Origin: Phialocephala subalpina
Lineage: Eukaryota > Ascomycota > Leotiomycetes > Helotiales > Mollisiaceae
Direction of reading: 5' to 3'
Assembly: GCA_900073065.1 (NCBI GenBank)
Contig: FJOG01000041.1
Location: 334,677-398,676, forward strand
Length of the DNA: 64,000 bases
How positions within the stretch are numbered: position 1 is the stretch's first letter; every line of letters begins with the position of its first letter. The translations under genes and the position numbers were made by a program. The notes beneath the pieces were generated by a model. It was given only the letters and a program-made list of their open reading frames with translations. It ran no database searches and was not told the DNA's origin. Positions 22,044 through 34,034 of the stretch are shown here, in pieces.

Positions 22044-23573
22044 TCAATGCTCAGGCTCATCACCAATCTCCACCATTTTCCGATCCAACTCAGCCGTCAT
22101 CGTCCTCACTATCTCCTTAAACTGCGGATCACCATACACATTAACTAGCTCTAACGGATCCTTCTCACAATCAAACAACTCCCACTCCGTCTCCTCACCA
22201 CCAGCCTGTGTGCCAGGCATTCCAAACCCCTTATTATACCAGTAAATCAACTTGTACCTTTGATTGCGAATGCCGTAATGCGCTCTCGCGTCGTGGATCT
22301 TATCCCGATGCATGAAATAGCGATGATAGGCAACCTGAGGCCAATTTGGTGGAGTTGCGCTTTTCAGCAGGGAAGTGAAGGGTCTGCCTTGCATGTAAGA
22401 TGGTAAGGGAAGACCGGCCAGGTCGAGGAAGGTAGCAGCAAAGTCCACATTGCATACGATATCGTTGCACACTGTGCCGGGCTTGATCATCTTCGGATAG
22501 CGTATCATGAACGGCATCTGGAAGGATTCTTCGTACATGAAGCGCTTGTCGAACCAGCCGTGATCGCCGAGGAAGAAGCCTTGATCGGACGTGTAGATGA
22601 TGACTGTATTGTCAGCGACTTCTTTTCCTTCTGCGTCGAGGTAGTCGAGCATCCGTCCGACGTTCTCGTCGATGGATTCGATGGTTCGGAGGTACCGCTT
22701 CATGTACCGTTGGTACTTGAAATGTCTGAGTTCTTCTTGCGTCTTGAAGGTGAAATTCTCTCCGGTGTCTTTGTCGATAAGGCGTAACTTGGTTACATCG
22801 TCTGGATCGGGAATTTTTCGCTGAGTGAAAGATGGGTGGCCGGGTATGAGTCTCAAGCCGATCTTGTCGCCTCCTTCTGGCTGCACCAGGCCCAGATCGT
22901 AATATGTCAGATCAGCAGAGACCTTCATTTTTGCCAGGCCGGCAGCCTTTGCCCGGTTCTTGTAGTCGTCGTTGAAGGTTTCTGGGAGCTTGATGTCGTC
23001 TTGGTAGAGCTGTCTGTGCTTGGGGTTGCATTCCCAGGAACGGTGAGGGGCTTTGTGATGGCACATAAGAAAGAACGGCTTGTCTTTTTGGCGTTTCTGC
23101 ATCCATTCTATGCTTTGGTCTGTAATGATATCTGTTGCATAACCGGGAAAAACCTTGTGCTGTCCCATCTCTATCATCGCCGGGTCAAAGTAGTCTCCTT
23201 GTCCAGGGAGAACAGACCAGTGGTCAAAGCCCGATGGTTCGTGATCGCTGCCTTCTCCCAGATGCCATTTTCCGATCATTGCTGTCTGGTAGCCAGCCGT
23301 TCGCAAATGCTTTGCAACGTTGGGGATATGTTTGTTGATTTTGCTGTCCAGTGTTACAACACCGTTTACATGGTTGTAGGTGCCGGTTAAAATGCTTGCT
23401 CGGCTGGGCGTGCAGATAGAATTGGTTACATAACAATGGTTGAAAAGCATGCCTTGTTCTGCAATTCTGTCCAAATTTGGTGTTGAATTGATACCGGCTC
23501 CATAACAGCTGATGGACTTGCTGGCATGGTCATCTGCCATGATGAATATGATGTTTGGCTGAGTTGAAGGCAT
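22044..23573 (-). CDS. Sulfatase, type I formylglycine-dependent
   Basis: An uninterrupted 509-residue frame starts at the ATG at 23573; the longer frame begins with TTG and was not used. IIFIMADDHAS near residues 8-18 supplies the metal-binding aspartates. ICTPSRASILTG near residue 53 is the sulfatase signature, with Cys54 the residue converted to formylglycine. GKWHLGEG, MCHHKAPHR and YTSDQGFFLGDHGWFDKRF complete the active-site set. The enzyme should hydrolyse sulfate esters; the substrate cannot be told. No secretion signal precedes the catalytic domain at the chosen start. The gene is intronless in an intron-rich neighbourhood and is flanked by AT-rich tracts on both sides, so transfer from bacteria is possible but unproven. 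Confidence 0.92.
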   Translation of the reverse strand: MPSTQPNIIFIMADDHASKSISCYGAGINSTPNLDRIAEQGMLFNHCYVTNSICTPSRASILTGTYNHVNGVVTLDSKINKHIPNVAKHLRTAGYQTAMIGKWHLGEGSDHEPSGFDHWSVLPGQGDYFDPAMIEMGQHKVFPGYATDIITDQSIEWMQKRQKDKPFFLMCHHKAPHRSWECNPKHRQLYQDDIKLPETFNDDYKNRAKAAGLAKMKVSADLTYYDLGLVQPEGGDKIGLRLIPGHPSFTQRKIPDPDDVTKLRLIDKDTGENFTFKTQEELRHFKYQRYMKRYLRTIESIDENVGRMLDYLDAEGKEVADNTVIIYTSDQGFFLGDHGWFDKRFMYEESFQMPFMIRYPKMIKPGTVCNDIVCNVDFAATFLDLAGLPLPSYMQGRPFTSLLKSATPPNWPQVAYHRYFMHRDKIHDARAHYGIRNQRYKLIYWYNKGFGMPGTQAGGEETEWELFDCEKDPLELVNVYGDPQFKEIVRTMTAELDRKMVEIGDEPEH

Positions 23574-24579
23574 TTTGGCGACGGTTTGGGATAGTTGCAA
23601 AAGGTCGAAGCAGGCTGTGAAAATGATTGTCTTAAAGCCCAAAAATACAGAGCCAAATAAACACAGAAGAGAGAACGGGGCAAACAAATGAAGAGTATGT
23701 CTTGATGTTATTTTATGTTGAAAAATGGAAGACGTGTTTGGGCGATGATTAATGCTGCCCCGCCATCGCTTCCGTGTACCCCTGAACAGACCCTATCGCG
23801 GGGAACTCTGTTTTACCCTGGCACTGGTGGCCTGAAGCAAACCTGAAGCCGAAGGCTTCCAGGCGCACTAGGTGGGGTGACTGGAGAACGGATTTAAATC
23901 GCGGCATTTGCCCCGAAAATCAATTGTTTCTAAGTAAATATGCAACGAAAAATCTAAAAAAAAAAAATCTAAATATATATATTATTTATTTATTATTAAA
24001 TAAATATAAATTATATAAATAATTAATTGAATTTTTTTTTTTAGGAAAACTATTATAATTATTAAAAAAATTTAAATTATAATAATAAAAATAAATAAAA
24101 TATAAATATTTAAAACTTCAAAGAATCTTCTAACGAAAATTAAAAGTCTTACGAAATCTAAGAAAGCTTTAATACTTCAGAAGAAGGTAATTCGATTTGT
24201 TAATAATAATTCTAATAAAAATAATAAATATTATATTTATTAAAATTATAAAAATATATCGCATTATAAAAACTCTAATAATTTTTGAGAAAAGCGGATA
24301 AGAAGTTTATATTTGTAAACATTAACTATTAATCTATTTACTATTCAAACAACTAATTATTATTTTACGTGGTTATTTAATAATTAAATTTCAAAATGGG
24401 TAGTCGATTTGTTAGGGGAACCGTGCATTCAAGCGAACCGTGCATTCCGGCGGTTGCGATGTGGCTCGCCAAACCCCACAAAAACAACGACTCGCTGACC
24501 TTTAAAGAATTGCCCTCCCCGCTCCCCGCTTCCCGCATCATTTGCATGAGCACAATAATGATATCCGCGCATATCGATC
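23574..24579. other. Intergenic with AT-rich tract (about 23930-24380)
   Basis: The region separates the divergent sulfatase and Zn2Cys6 genes. The AT-rich core has no open frames and resembles RIP-mutated DNA. The last 200 bases return to normal composition and should hold the regulator's promoter. Confidence 0.6.
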
Positions 24580-27522
24580 ATGGAATCATCCCAATTCAGA
24601 AGACAAACTCAGCGTGGTGATCAGGAGCAGCGGCAGCCGCCTCCGCCGGTTCGTCAACTGGCTGACCAATACCCCGCGTCTTCGAGGCCATTCAAACGAC
24701 CTAGACTCAAGCTTGCTTGTCAAATATGCAGGGACCGGAAGATCCGATGCGATGGGGCTCGTCCTGTATGCGATTCGTGCTCGCGCAAGAAGTACATTTC
24801 AAGCCAGTGTGTTTATCCAGGCCATGAAGTTGAGCAAGCGGAAAGGCAAGTTGCTTTCATCCTGAACCCAGTCCTTCTTATATCGACATCAACGTCACAT
24901 CAAGCGAATTTCTACCTTTGCTGACTTATATCAGCTATGTAATTTCTCTCGAGCAACGAGTTAGAGAACTCGAAAGCCGTGAACTTAATGACCAAATTCC
25001 AAGACCCCACTCCGCCCTGGCGCCCATAATTCCTCCACCTGCGCCTCGAAGGAGCTCCTCAACTGCCCAACTTCCTCCTCCCTCGACGTCAGCAGTGTTT
25101 ATGCAGTCATCAAGGGAAGGCAGCTTTATGCCTCGGGGATGGCAGACTCTAAAGTCTCCTAGTGGACAGGGGTTTTCCCCTGCAGCAAATTCTCCGCCAG
25201 CCTCTGGACATAACCGGGTTGCCTGGGATCATCGAAGCAATAGCTGCGATCCGGGTACTGCTTCCCAAAACGATAATGCAGACGACAACACTCCCTCCTT
25301 CCTCGGCACCTCGAGCGCTGTAGGCTTTATGAAAGAAGTCTATGGAGTTTTTGAGGCGGACCGACAAGATGCGAGTACCGTGAGCCGCGATACTCCTGGT
25401 TCTGTTGAGACTTTATTTCCTGCCACATCCTTATGGTTCAATGATCGCGGGGCGGAAGATGATGACGTCCAACCTTCAATGCAGGAGCTTTTACTGCCGC
25501 CTAGACGTACTGCAGACGAACTCCTTCATTCCTATTTCAATGTTGTACATCCTGAGATGCCAGTCTTTTACAAACCATCATTTCTTCAACGGTATTTCTG
25601 TACCCTCCTACCCTTCTGGCTGTAGTCTCACGCAATTAACATAGTTATGAGCGCCTATGGACTGGCAGTCCCCCGCCACCTGATGGCCAAGAGAGGACAT
25701 TTGGCACAGATAGGAAATTAACACGTTCTGACCTACTTTTTCATTGCATGCTGGACATCATTTTTGCATTAGGCCACGTGGTGCGGTCTCTAAAAAGTCA
25801 CAGTTCCTCAAAATCTACACAACAAATTTTCATAAAGCGTGCAAGTAGAATTTTGACCCTCGATCTTATCGGAAAGCCTTCCCTGCGGCTGGTACACACC
25901 TTGATTCTCATGGCTCGGTACTACCAGCACGAAGGGTTATCAAATCGTAACTGGATCATAGTTGGGATGCTGATACGAGTTGCCCAAGGGCTGGGCTTAC
26001 ACTTGGATTTGCCGGGAGAAAGCCAAGCTCAAAAGGAGGAGAGGCGAAGGACATGGTGTGCTTGTACAACTCTAGACAGGTTCTCCACCCTTTCAATTTC
26101 TGAAATGCAGCAGATTTCAAGCTTCAGATAAATACTAATACCGCACTTTAGAATTCAGAGCATGACTTTTGGCCGGCCTCTAATGCTGTCTTCTCAAACA
26201 CACCCACCCTTACCTCAAGTTATTAATGATCAATATTTATCTACAGACCCACAAGGTCCAGACGGAGTACAGCCGGACGATGCGAGATCAGAATTGGCAT
26301 TCTTCGTTTGTGCTATGAAACTCTCTCAAATCAGTGGCAAAATCTTGAGGTGTGTTTTCAAAATTTTGTCCTATGACAATTATTGACTCATGAGAGCAGA
26401 ACATTTTACAACGCATCCACGGAGTCGGAACCTGGGGATCAGGGATTGAAAGCGTATAGTTCTGTCCTCGAGTTGGATGCACTTGTGCAAAACTATTGTG
26501 ATGAACTTCCTTCATATTTGCAGTATCATCAGAAAAACCTTGAGTCGGATGGGTTCTTCGCCCGGCAGGCTTCTTGGTTGCAAATAAGGTAAGATCCGGA
26601 CTAGACAGACATTATTCTCTACCACTCAATGTCTTCTATGTCTTGCCTCACTAACATCGTTCGGCTAGAATTTTACAAACGCGAATGACGGTATTCCGTG
26701 GGGCGATTGTCCGCCTCGCCACCAATCCCCTCTCACGCAACCATACAAGCCTAACTTCACTGCAACGACACTTTACATTGGGCTGTATTGATGGCTGCGC
26801 TTCAGCGTCTCGAGAACTAATTGACTTGGTTCATGAAAATGTCATCAGGAGTGGCAGGCCGGATTTTGTCCCACCAGGGTGGTATACTACGCTTCGTAAG
26901 CGATCTCCAGTCTCAACTCCATTCTCTTGATCTGAAGCTTATACGCCAATGCTAGTAATGTACACTGCTGGTACTGTTCTAGTTGTCATCTTACGAGCAC
27001 CATCGCTACGAAACACATTAACGGCCGAAAAACAACAAGAACTTCTAAGTTCCTGGGGTACATGTATCGCGAATTTGGAACATTATCATCGCACAGGCGT
27101 TGCAGCTGCAGCGAAATGCATCGCAACTCTACGTAAGATCTATGACGATGGAGAGGTTGAGCGACAGCAGCGCTCTGGTATGTTGTTACCACTCTCCTTT
27201 CCCCTTCACTACTCTATTACCCTCACAATAAACCAGAGAATTCCAACTATTGAACTTCCCAAGACATCTTTCTCACTGACCGTACTTAGGCAACGACCCC
27301 AACAGCGCGCGACGCGCAAATGCAAACACAGGCTCAGGCGAAACCTCAGAGCAAGCAGATGCAGCAAATCAGACTATGGGAGAGAATCAGTCGTGGGACC
27401 TAGCCGGCCCCGAGATGCCAGAGTTTTGGTGGGCCAATGGCGATACGGAGTGGTTGAATAACCTAGCGGATTTCGGACAGTTTGCGGAGGGGAATGCTTG
27501 TAATACGTTTATGGTGCTTTAG
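24580..27522 (+). CDS. Zn2Cys6 fungal transcription factor
   Basis: Eight exons (24580-24845, 24935-25591, 25645-26079, 26152-26349, 26400-26588, 26669-26895, 26956-27177, 27290-27522) join in frame to 808 residues. The zinc cluster near residue 47 has the spacing C-x2-C-x6-C-x5-C-x2-C-x8-C (CQICRDRKIRCDGARP onward). SLEQRVRELESRE follows as a short coiled-coil dimerisation segment. The central domain has FNVVHPEMPVFYKPSF, LVHTLILMARYYQHEG, IRVAQGLGLHLDLPG and SMTFGRPLML, all typical of the fungal-specific regulatory domain. Intron 1 uses a GC donor (GCAAGT). The targets are unknown; the adjacent divergent sulfatase is a candidate by position only. Confidence 0.92.
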
Positions 27523-28713
27523 AGTTGAAACATGTGTTGAGTGAATTGCTAGGTAGAGTATGAGGGTGTGTAAGCAAGGGAGGTGGAAATAGCGATGGGT
27601 TAGGGTGAAAGCTGCGTCGTTGTCACTAGCTTTGCGGTTCGAATCGCTAAATGCTCACATGCTTCCAATGATTACAATCGCAGATTATCTCATTTGAGCA
27701 CAAATTCTTTCCTGAGATAACATATCATCATACATAGGAACTATTCGTCTATTAACATTTCATTGTCTAGTAATGAAGTGTCAATTTGGGGTAAAAGGTC
27801 AACGTTGGTACTTTATGGCCATAATTAAGCGAGACGCAAAACTGGTGGGACGGGTAGGGCAGTGGATTGCATTGCATATAGTCTATTGATATGGTTTGCT
27901 AGGAGTTTAGGCGCTCAGGTTCTTATCAAAATCCATATCCTTTAGAGTCCCGATTCTTTTAATATATAATCGAATAATAATTTTAAAAAAAATTTTATAA
28001 TTTTTTAAAACTTTTAATATTTATTAATTTATTTTAAATTTCTATATAAAAATTACTTTTAAATTTTTTATTCTTTTAATTTAACTTTTTTTATTCGTTT
28101 AATTTTATTATAATATCCTTTAAAAATATTCAAATCGTTAAATCCTTTAAATTATTTTAATCAATTCGTAAATATATTAATATTTCCTTAGAAAGATTTC
28201 GAAGAATTTTCGATAAATAATTAATTTTTCGTTCTCGTAGAAAGTATACTTTCTTTATTTCTTTTACGCGATACTTAGCATTGGCCTTATATGGCTTGAC
28301 TCTTTGCAAACAGCGGAACTTGGTTCTATGCGTATCGATCGAATTAATGATTCGGAATGCTTAGTTTGTACGTAAGTTTATCGGCGTTATCGTCTCGCAA
28401 GGGGCGTTCTAACCAGCGTGGTTAAAAGAGGGCATTAAGTCCGTAGTCACCGCTCTATAGATATTCCATTGTAAAATGATTTATCTTAATCTTCTCTTTG
28501 GATAGAGAGCTTCGCAGAGTTGAGGAGATCGGGAGAGATAGAACCCTCCGGGGAAATAGGCTGGCCGGAGAGGTTCCGGTGGCCTTCCTGACCACTCTCG
28601 ACCACTCTCGACCACTCTCGACCACTCTAGCAGCTGCACCCTAGATACCAACTCGATTCTTCTTGTCTACTAAGCTCTCCTTCACTCTCTCCAATCGTAG
28701 TATGCCGCAGGCC
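27523..28713. other. Intergenic with AT-rich tract (about 27955-28270)
   Basis: An AT-rich, frame-free tract resembling RIP-damaged DNA occupies the middle. A tetrameric 10-nt repeat follows. The truncated monooxygenase ends directly beyond it. Confidence 0.6.
28591..28630. repeat. Four tandem copies of a 10-nt unit
   Basis: The unit ACCACTCTCG is repeated four times; the last copy differs in one base. There are no spacers. Confidence 0.9.
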
Positions 28714-29404
28714 TTACGGTAGTGTGCCGGTAGGTAGAAACTCGTAGTAGTGAAAACTCTGCAATTGCTCGGTTGCACCACCTAGTATCACTACCAACCT
28801 TTTCGAGATGATCTCACCGTCTGCACCGATAATGACATCCCATTCAACCATTTCTCGATTCACCAATATCACAGCCGGTGCACCCTCATCAATACTCTTA
28901 ATCCGACTCGAAAGCCTCACCTCGACACCCTCCTTCGCCGCAGCCTCATAAAGCATCCACTGATACTTCGCCCTCGGAATAGCCATTATCCTTTATATTT
29001 GATCAGTAAACACGCACATCAACTCCTGGAATGTCAACATACGGATAGCCAAATGTCTTCGCCATAGCATCGTAGCGGACATCCTCAAGCACACTCCCAT
29101 CTTCATATCTGTACGTCGTGTTTCCAGGCGGTATGCTTTCTGACGGCTTGAATGCCTCCCACAATGCATAGCTATCTAGAACACGGGCTGCACTGGGTGG
29201 GATAAGGAGGCTTCCGCCGAGAGTTTGAAGGGAGGATGTGCTTTCGAGGACGATCACGTGGTGGCCCTTCCGACGGAGGCCGACGGAGGCAGCGAGACCA
29301 GCGACGCCTCCGCCGCCTATTATGATGTGAAAGGGGGGGTCTTTGAGCTCGACATCGTGTATCAGAGAGTGGTAGCTCGAGATTGGGGTCACAATGATGT
29401 TCTA
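28714..29404 (-). pseudogene. Truncated FAD-dependent monooxygenase
   Basis: Exon 1 (to 29043) contains a dinucleotide-binding fold, IIIGGGGVAGLAASVGLRR followed by VIVLE near residue 50. A 52-nt intron (29042-28991; GTATGT donor, TACTGAT branch) leads to exon 2 with RAKYQWMLYEAA and WDVIIGADGE, both usual in FAD-binding-3 hydroxylases of the salicylate hydroxylase type. The product would be only about 208 residues, roughly half the family length, ending soon after the GADG motif. No in-frame ATG precedes the fold; a stop codon lies just upstream of 29392. Both ends therefore look lost, the 3' end next to the AT-rich tract. Confidence 0.8.
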
Positions 29405-30608
29405 TGGAGTTGTACACATGCTTCTTGACGTAAGCACTAAATGCCGAGGTTCAGGGTTGATGTCTGATTTGGTGATTTGGAGGATGCAGATCTGGAAAAT
29501 ATATTGTATCCCACCGCCAAGTCCCCCAAGGCTCTTCAAATAGTAGATTCGAGTTTGTTTAAGCGCTACTCTCGTCTTGCGGTATCGCAGCCATCATTTG
29601 CTTTGCATCTGTTCCACTCGCCTAATGCTTACCTTCGAGTTGCAAACCAACTATTCTCGCCATTTATAATTATCGATAAACTTTGAAAGAATCACTATAA
29701 TAACCTAAAAGTGTTGCAATGCTCTTTTGTATTGAAACTAATATCTTGGTAATATTATTACTCTACTCCAACGAGGGTAGAAAATCGAAGGTGGCAATGG
29801 CCGATTTGCGCAGAGAAAGTTATAGGATGGTAAGAACGGACATGATGGGTGGATGTTTATTGTGCGGTGATACAAAGTTAATTTCGCAAGTCTTTTCAGC
29901 ACCATTTGCAACGTATATATCAGGTGGCAGAGCGCGTACTTGGCAGCGAGAATGTAATCGCGCGATGTGTTTCTTCACCGTCTGTCCCTAAAATGGTGTC
30001 TCTTAATCCTGGTCAGCGTCGATCACTTCTGGGCAGAGTGATGGTGTTGTTAAAAGAGCGGATTTAGATGCAGGGTTGGCTACACTCTTTGTCAAGGATC
30101 AGAGTTGAGAGATTCTATAACATAACGTTCAAAAATTGCATTCACATTCTAATTATAAATTTCATGAAAAGAAACAAGAATTTTTCACAACCTGGAACTT
30201 CAGATGGTGAAGGACGTTGACGTATTATCTTTGTCGTGCGATAAGGTAATAGATTTATATAATGCCGGTTCTATAGTAGAAGGGAAATTCCTAGGAATAA
30301 ATCCCTGATAATTTCACGAAGCTCACTATGCTCCTAGCCAAGCTATCGGGTGGAGCGCAAGAGCTAGCACGCGTAAATAATAGAGCAAGGAGGATACAAA
30401 AACACATGATCATCTTCACATACCTCTGATCAAGTAATGGAAACGATGAGGATAAGCTACTGCTAAATCAACACTATCATTAAGGAGAATTTATCAAGCT
30501 AAACCAGATACCATGCTGTCCTTCACTATGATCAAAGACCCCACATCGTTAAAAGAACTCAAGTGTACAGAGCTCAAGTGTACTCTTTGAACTGTTCCCA
30601 AGTCTCAA
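29405..30608. other. Intergenic, no gene seen
   Basis: Only short frames with no motifs occur. The composition is ordinary and no repeats stand out. Confidence 0.5.
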
Positions 30609-31706
30609 TCAAGTGGTCACAATCACATAGTTCGAGCTAATAAACACCACCTGCACAGCAGCGAACCTGTAAATCTCGTCAGCGCAAATTTCCCACCCTT
30701 ATCACCACCACGCATTGATTACATGGCACAAAAGGGATAGAATACGCACGCAGAAGTCGCAGCAAACACCTCGGCTCTCTTCGCTTGAGTGATAAGAAGC
30801 AGAGTGATCGAGAACACCGCCGTGAACGCTACCACAATGCCTAATCTCACTACTGCATTGTTGACGAAGTACAAGATGACTATTGATGAGATAGGGAGCA
30901 GGGAGGCGACTAGTGTTCCGAGGATGTTGACGATTCGGAGCAAGGGCGTCTCGTTGTATTGTGATACCTCCGAGAGAGGAGATTCGGGGATGGGTTTCTG
31001 AGATTGTGAGCTCCAATCTTAGAATATCGGCAAAGCGGTTTTTTTTGTGCGGATAAAATAAGCCAAAATTGAGACCGGAAGATTTGAATATTTGTAGAAT
31101 GACTTGACTTACTTTAAATCTGCTACCAAACTTATTATGAAACCAAGGTATAAATCCATCTATAAACCAGCGAGAAACCGGATCAGCGTGCTCTCGACGT
31201 TTGATAGCTAGGAGGTCATCCGTATATTCTGTATCCCACGCATTTCTATCAAGGCCACGAAGTGGGAAGTTTCCCATTTTCGGCCGTTCAAGCCAATCCC
31301 GAAAAAATGCGAGATCGTATGAATTTGGACCTTTTTGGTTTGATAAGAAAACTTGTTCTGTTATTCTGGCGTCTGTTGAAAAGGTGTCAGGAGATTATTG
31401 TTCTCTATCCTCGGGCACGGACGTACTGTATTCCTGGAGCTTTCTCCTGATCTCTAAAACTATTGCCCACTGCTTCTGCCCTTCCTCATCCTGAGCATTA
31501 GCTAGCGACCACCAATCCCGAGAAAAGAAAACTCGTTCTGGGTGCTCTTTATCATCGAGCTCTATTTTTTTAAGCTCCTCTTTCAAATGTAGAATCTCTG
31601 CCTGTAGGTACAATATGTCTTGCATATTCAGCTCTTTAAACCGCCGCACAATCGCAAACTCATCGTGGCATCCCATTAGTTGAGCGATCGCCGGGTATCC
31701 TTCCAT
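30609..31706 (-). CDS. DUF6594-type membrane protein
   Basis: Exons 31706-31427, 31372-31113, 30997-30750 and 30666-30609 join in frame to 281 residues. The N-terminus MEGYPAIAQLMGCHDEFAIV with RRFKELNMQDILYLQAEI is the signature of this fungal family. The C-terminal third has three hydrophobic helices: VNILGTLVASLLPISSIVIL, a second from VVRLGIVVAFTAVFS, and a short final one after AKRAEVFAATSA. The ending FAAVQVVFISS is also usual. The role is unknown; related genes are abundant in Pezizomycotina. The introns are 54, 115 and 83 nt with good donors (GTACGT, GTAAGT, GTGCGT). Confidence 0.85.
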
Positions 31707-32379
31707 CTTGAAAGTTTGAGGCTGAAATGTTGTTTTGGACAATAGAAAGGACCGCTGTTAGGGTTAAGTCAGACATTTGAGGCGTCGTGGCGTCGTGGTC
31801 GCACACCGTTCGCCTCACTTTTCTTCGATTGCAGCCTAGAATTTTGCCCTATGAGAAAAGGCCTGCAGCAGACGAACCGCAAGGCTCAACTCATGTGCTG
31901 TTACTCGGCCAGGAATTTAATAAATTCGGCCTTGGACAGAAACAAATTGAATGAACATGCTAAAGAGCCTTGTAGAGAGTAGACGTGAAGGAGAATATAA
32001 TGGCGAGACGCTCCTCCAAATAGATGTAGTATCTTGGTGACTCTTTGGCTCCCGGAAGTTGCATCTTTGTTCCCAGCCTTGCGATAAGATTTTGACACTG
32101 GCCAGCCCATCAGTGCCCAATCTCACCAATGGCCTTCCAAGTGGTCAATACTGGGTGGTGTAGGGACCAGGGAGATATGCAGATTGTCAAGAGGTTGTGC
32201 TCAACTTTCTGGGTATTGGATGCCACACGCTGACTACCCTTTCTCCAAGAAATAATAAAAACGCAATGATCAGCACCTCGAAGCCTCATGCGCATCATTT
32301 CCTGCCATCTCCACATTTACGGCCTTGCTGCGATCAAGACTCGACTTCCTTTGCGCGCGAGAAAAGAACACGGTCTGCG
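31707..32379. other. Intergenic, divergent promoter region
   Basis: It lies between the minus-strand DUF6594 gene and the plus-strand retropepsin-like gene. No supported coding region or RNA is seen. Confidence 0.5.
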
Positions 32380-33241
32380 ATGTCTGACGAAAGGGAAAGG
32401 CGTAATCTGATACTTGGCCAAAAGAAAATTGACGCACTGGCGTTTGGTTTCTTCAAATTGCCAGTGAACGCTGATGATGAAGACTATCCCCCACGTCCGG
32501 CGACTGCAATGTCGTCTAGTGGGTTGACAGAACGGCCTGACCTATCGCCACGAGCACACACTTATCAATCCACTTCAGACGATGTCGTTATGGCTAGCGA
32601 GGTATGATGCCGGTGGAATTAGAGCGGAGCGACAAGTCAACTAATTAACAGTCGTAGTATGACGAGGACTCTGATCCGACGATTCAACGCATCATGGTAT
32701 ATCCTGGAGGCCCTGGCGCCGAGGTACAATTTTTGGCAACGCTGGACACTGGAACTCCTTCGAACTGGATCTCTGATTCGACTCTTCAGCAGCTCCAGCT
32801 TCAGCAGGGGCAGCTCGAGGCGGCAGTAGACTACCTCACGATTGATGGCAAGACCATCAGCTCTACAGAGGTCGTGGACCTTCGCTGGTATTCAGTTCCT
32901 GGTCGCAAAACTCGATACACAAGATTTCGCGTGATCGAGAAAGCACCATTCGATATCATACTAGGGTCAGACCTCATCTTCCAGGAGGGTATATTGACTC
33001 GCAATAAGCTGGCGTGGGTCATGGCTAAAAAGCCTACAACAAGAGGTACAGGATGTTGAATAGTCTCGCAAAGAGGGGCGCGCTGACAAGATGGCATGTA
33101 GAACAGGAGCAGATGAGGGAAAGGGAAAGAGTGAAGGCCAACGCGGAGAGTAAGACGTTGGAAGAGAGGCGGCAGGCAGCAACTTGGAGCCTCAAACAAC
33201 GAAAAGAGGACACGCGACGGGAGCCCGACTGGCGAAGATGA
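32380..33241 (+). CDS. Retropepsin-like aspartic protease domain protein, frameshifted
   Basis: Exon 1 (32380-32601) is joined over a 56-nt intron (GTATGA donor, CTAAT branch) to exon 2 from 32658. The protease-like domain has FLATLDTGTPSNWIS, with the catalytic DTG triad, then RWYSVPGRKT and FDIILGSDLIFQEGIL, the second conserved block. Such stand-alone domains occur in many fungal genes, often of retroelement ancestry. The frame stops at 33059, but a charged tail typical of the family (RERERVKANAESKTLEERR) continues in another frame to 33241. One missing base in the A5 run at 33027-33031 would explain this. It is a pseudogene, or else a sequencing error or a shortened protein. Confidence 0.65.
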
Positions 33242-34034
33242 CTTGACCCCCGATTGATGTCTGTGGCCGTCGCGGAGAAATGACATATCTTTGGCGAGCG
33301 TAATTAAATTGGTTTGGGTTTTATTTTGGTTTTGGGTGATGCTTTGCGTCTTGAATCAACACTGTTCACACCGTTTAAGGATCTCCCTGCCAAAAATGAG
33401 TGATTGATGACATAACATCCAATAAGTAATAGACAAAAGAGCAAATAATACTTTGCCGGCATAGAAACCTGCTTCGTGAGCACCTCCAGGTTCAATGAAA
33501 TGCCTACTGCTGACCGCATCTGCCCAGCAACACAAACTATGTACTGTACAGAACACAGCAGCCCGCAAAAGCCGACGACGGTAATGATACGGGCCGAGTG
33601 CCGTTATCTGGTCCAGTGCCGAGCTCGGGAAGCTCAGAGACGGGAGGTGAGATGACGACTACTTATCATAGGACTGAGATCAGATCAATGAGTGAACTGT
33701 GGACGATCACGTGTGTTTCGGATTTCTAGTTTGGTCCGGTGAGACCACCAGTCTGCTGCGGCCCCGCCTCGAGTCGCCGAAAATCAAACCAGGATTCTAG
33801 AATAATGATTCAAACCTCAATCGCCTTCCATGCCCTATGAATGGTTCTAGCCTCGTGCAATCTACTCTCCATCAATTGTCAGAGCCGCAGAACCAACCAA
33901 CTTTGACATCGTTCTTTCCTAATTGACGTCCAACGCCCTGCAGAGAGCTCATTGACCCCACGGCTGCCTGGATCGCAAGTCGACCAACAATCGCATTGTC
34001 GAGGCCGGAGAGACATGCGCGTCCATGATATAGC
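33242..34034. other. Intergenic, no gene seen
   Basis: Only short frames without motifs are present; the region separates the two retropepsin-like genes. Confidence 0.5.

Noticed and set aside
22560..23390. Plus-strand frames opposite the sulfatase
   Set aside because: The minus strand carries all sulfatase motifs; the plus frames are shadows.
27625..27650. B-box-like sequence GGTTCGAATC as a possible tRNA
   Set aside because: No matching acceptor, D or anticodon stems are present around it.
28591..28630. Four tandem 10-nt repeats as a possible CRISPR array
   Set aside because: There are no spacers, the unit is too short and the host is a eukaryote.
29172..29428. Alternative frames over the monooxygenase start
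   Set aside because: The dinucleotide-binding fold is in a different frame and these are shadows of it.
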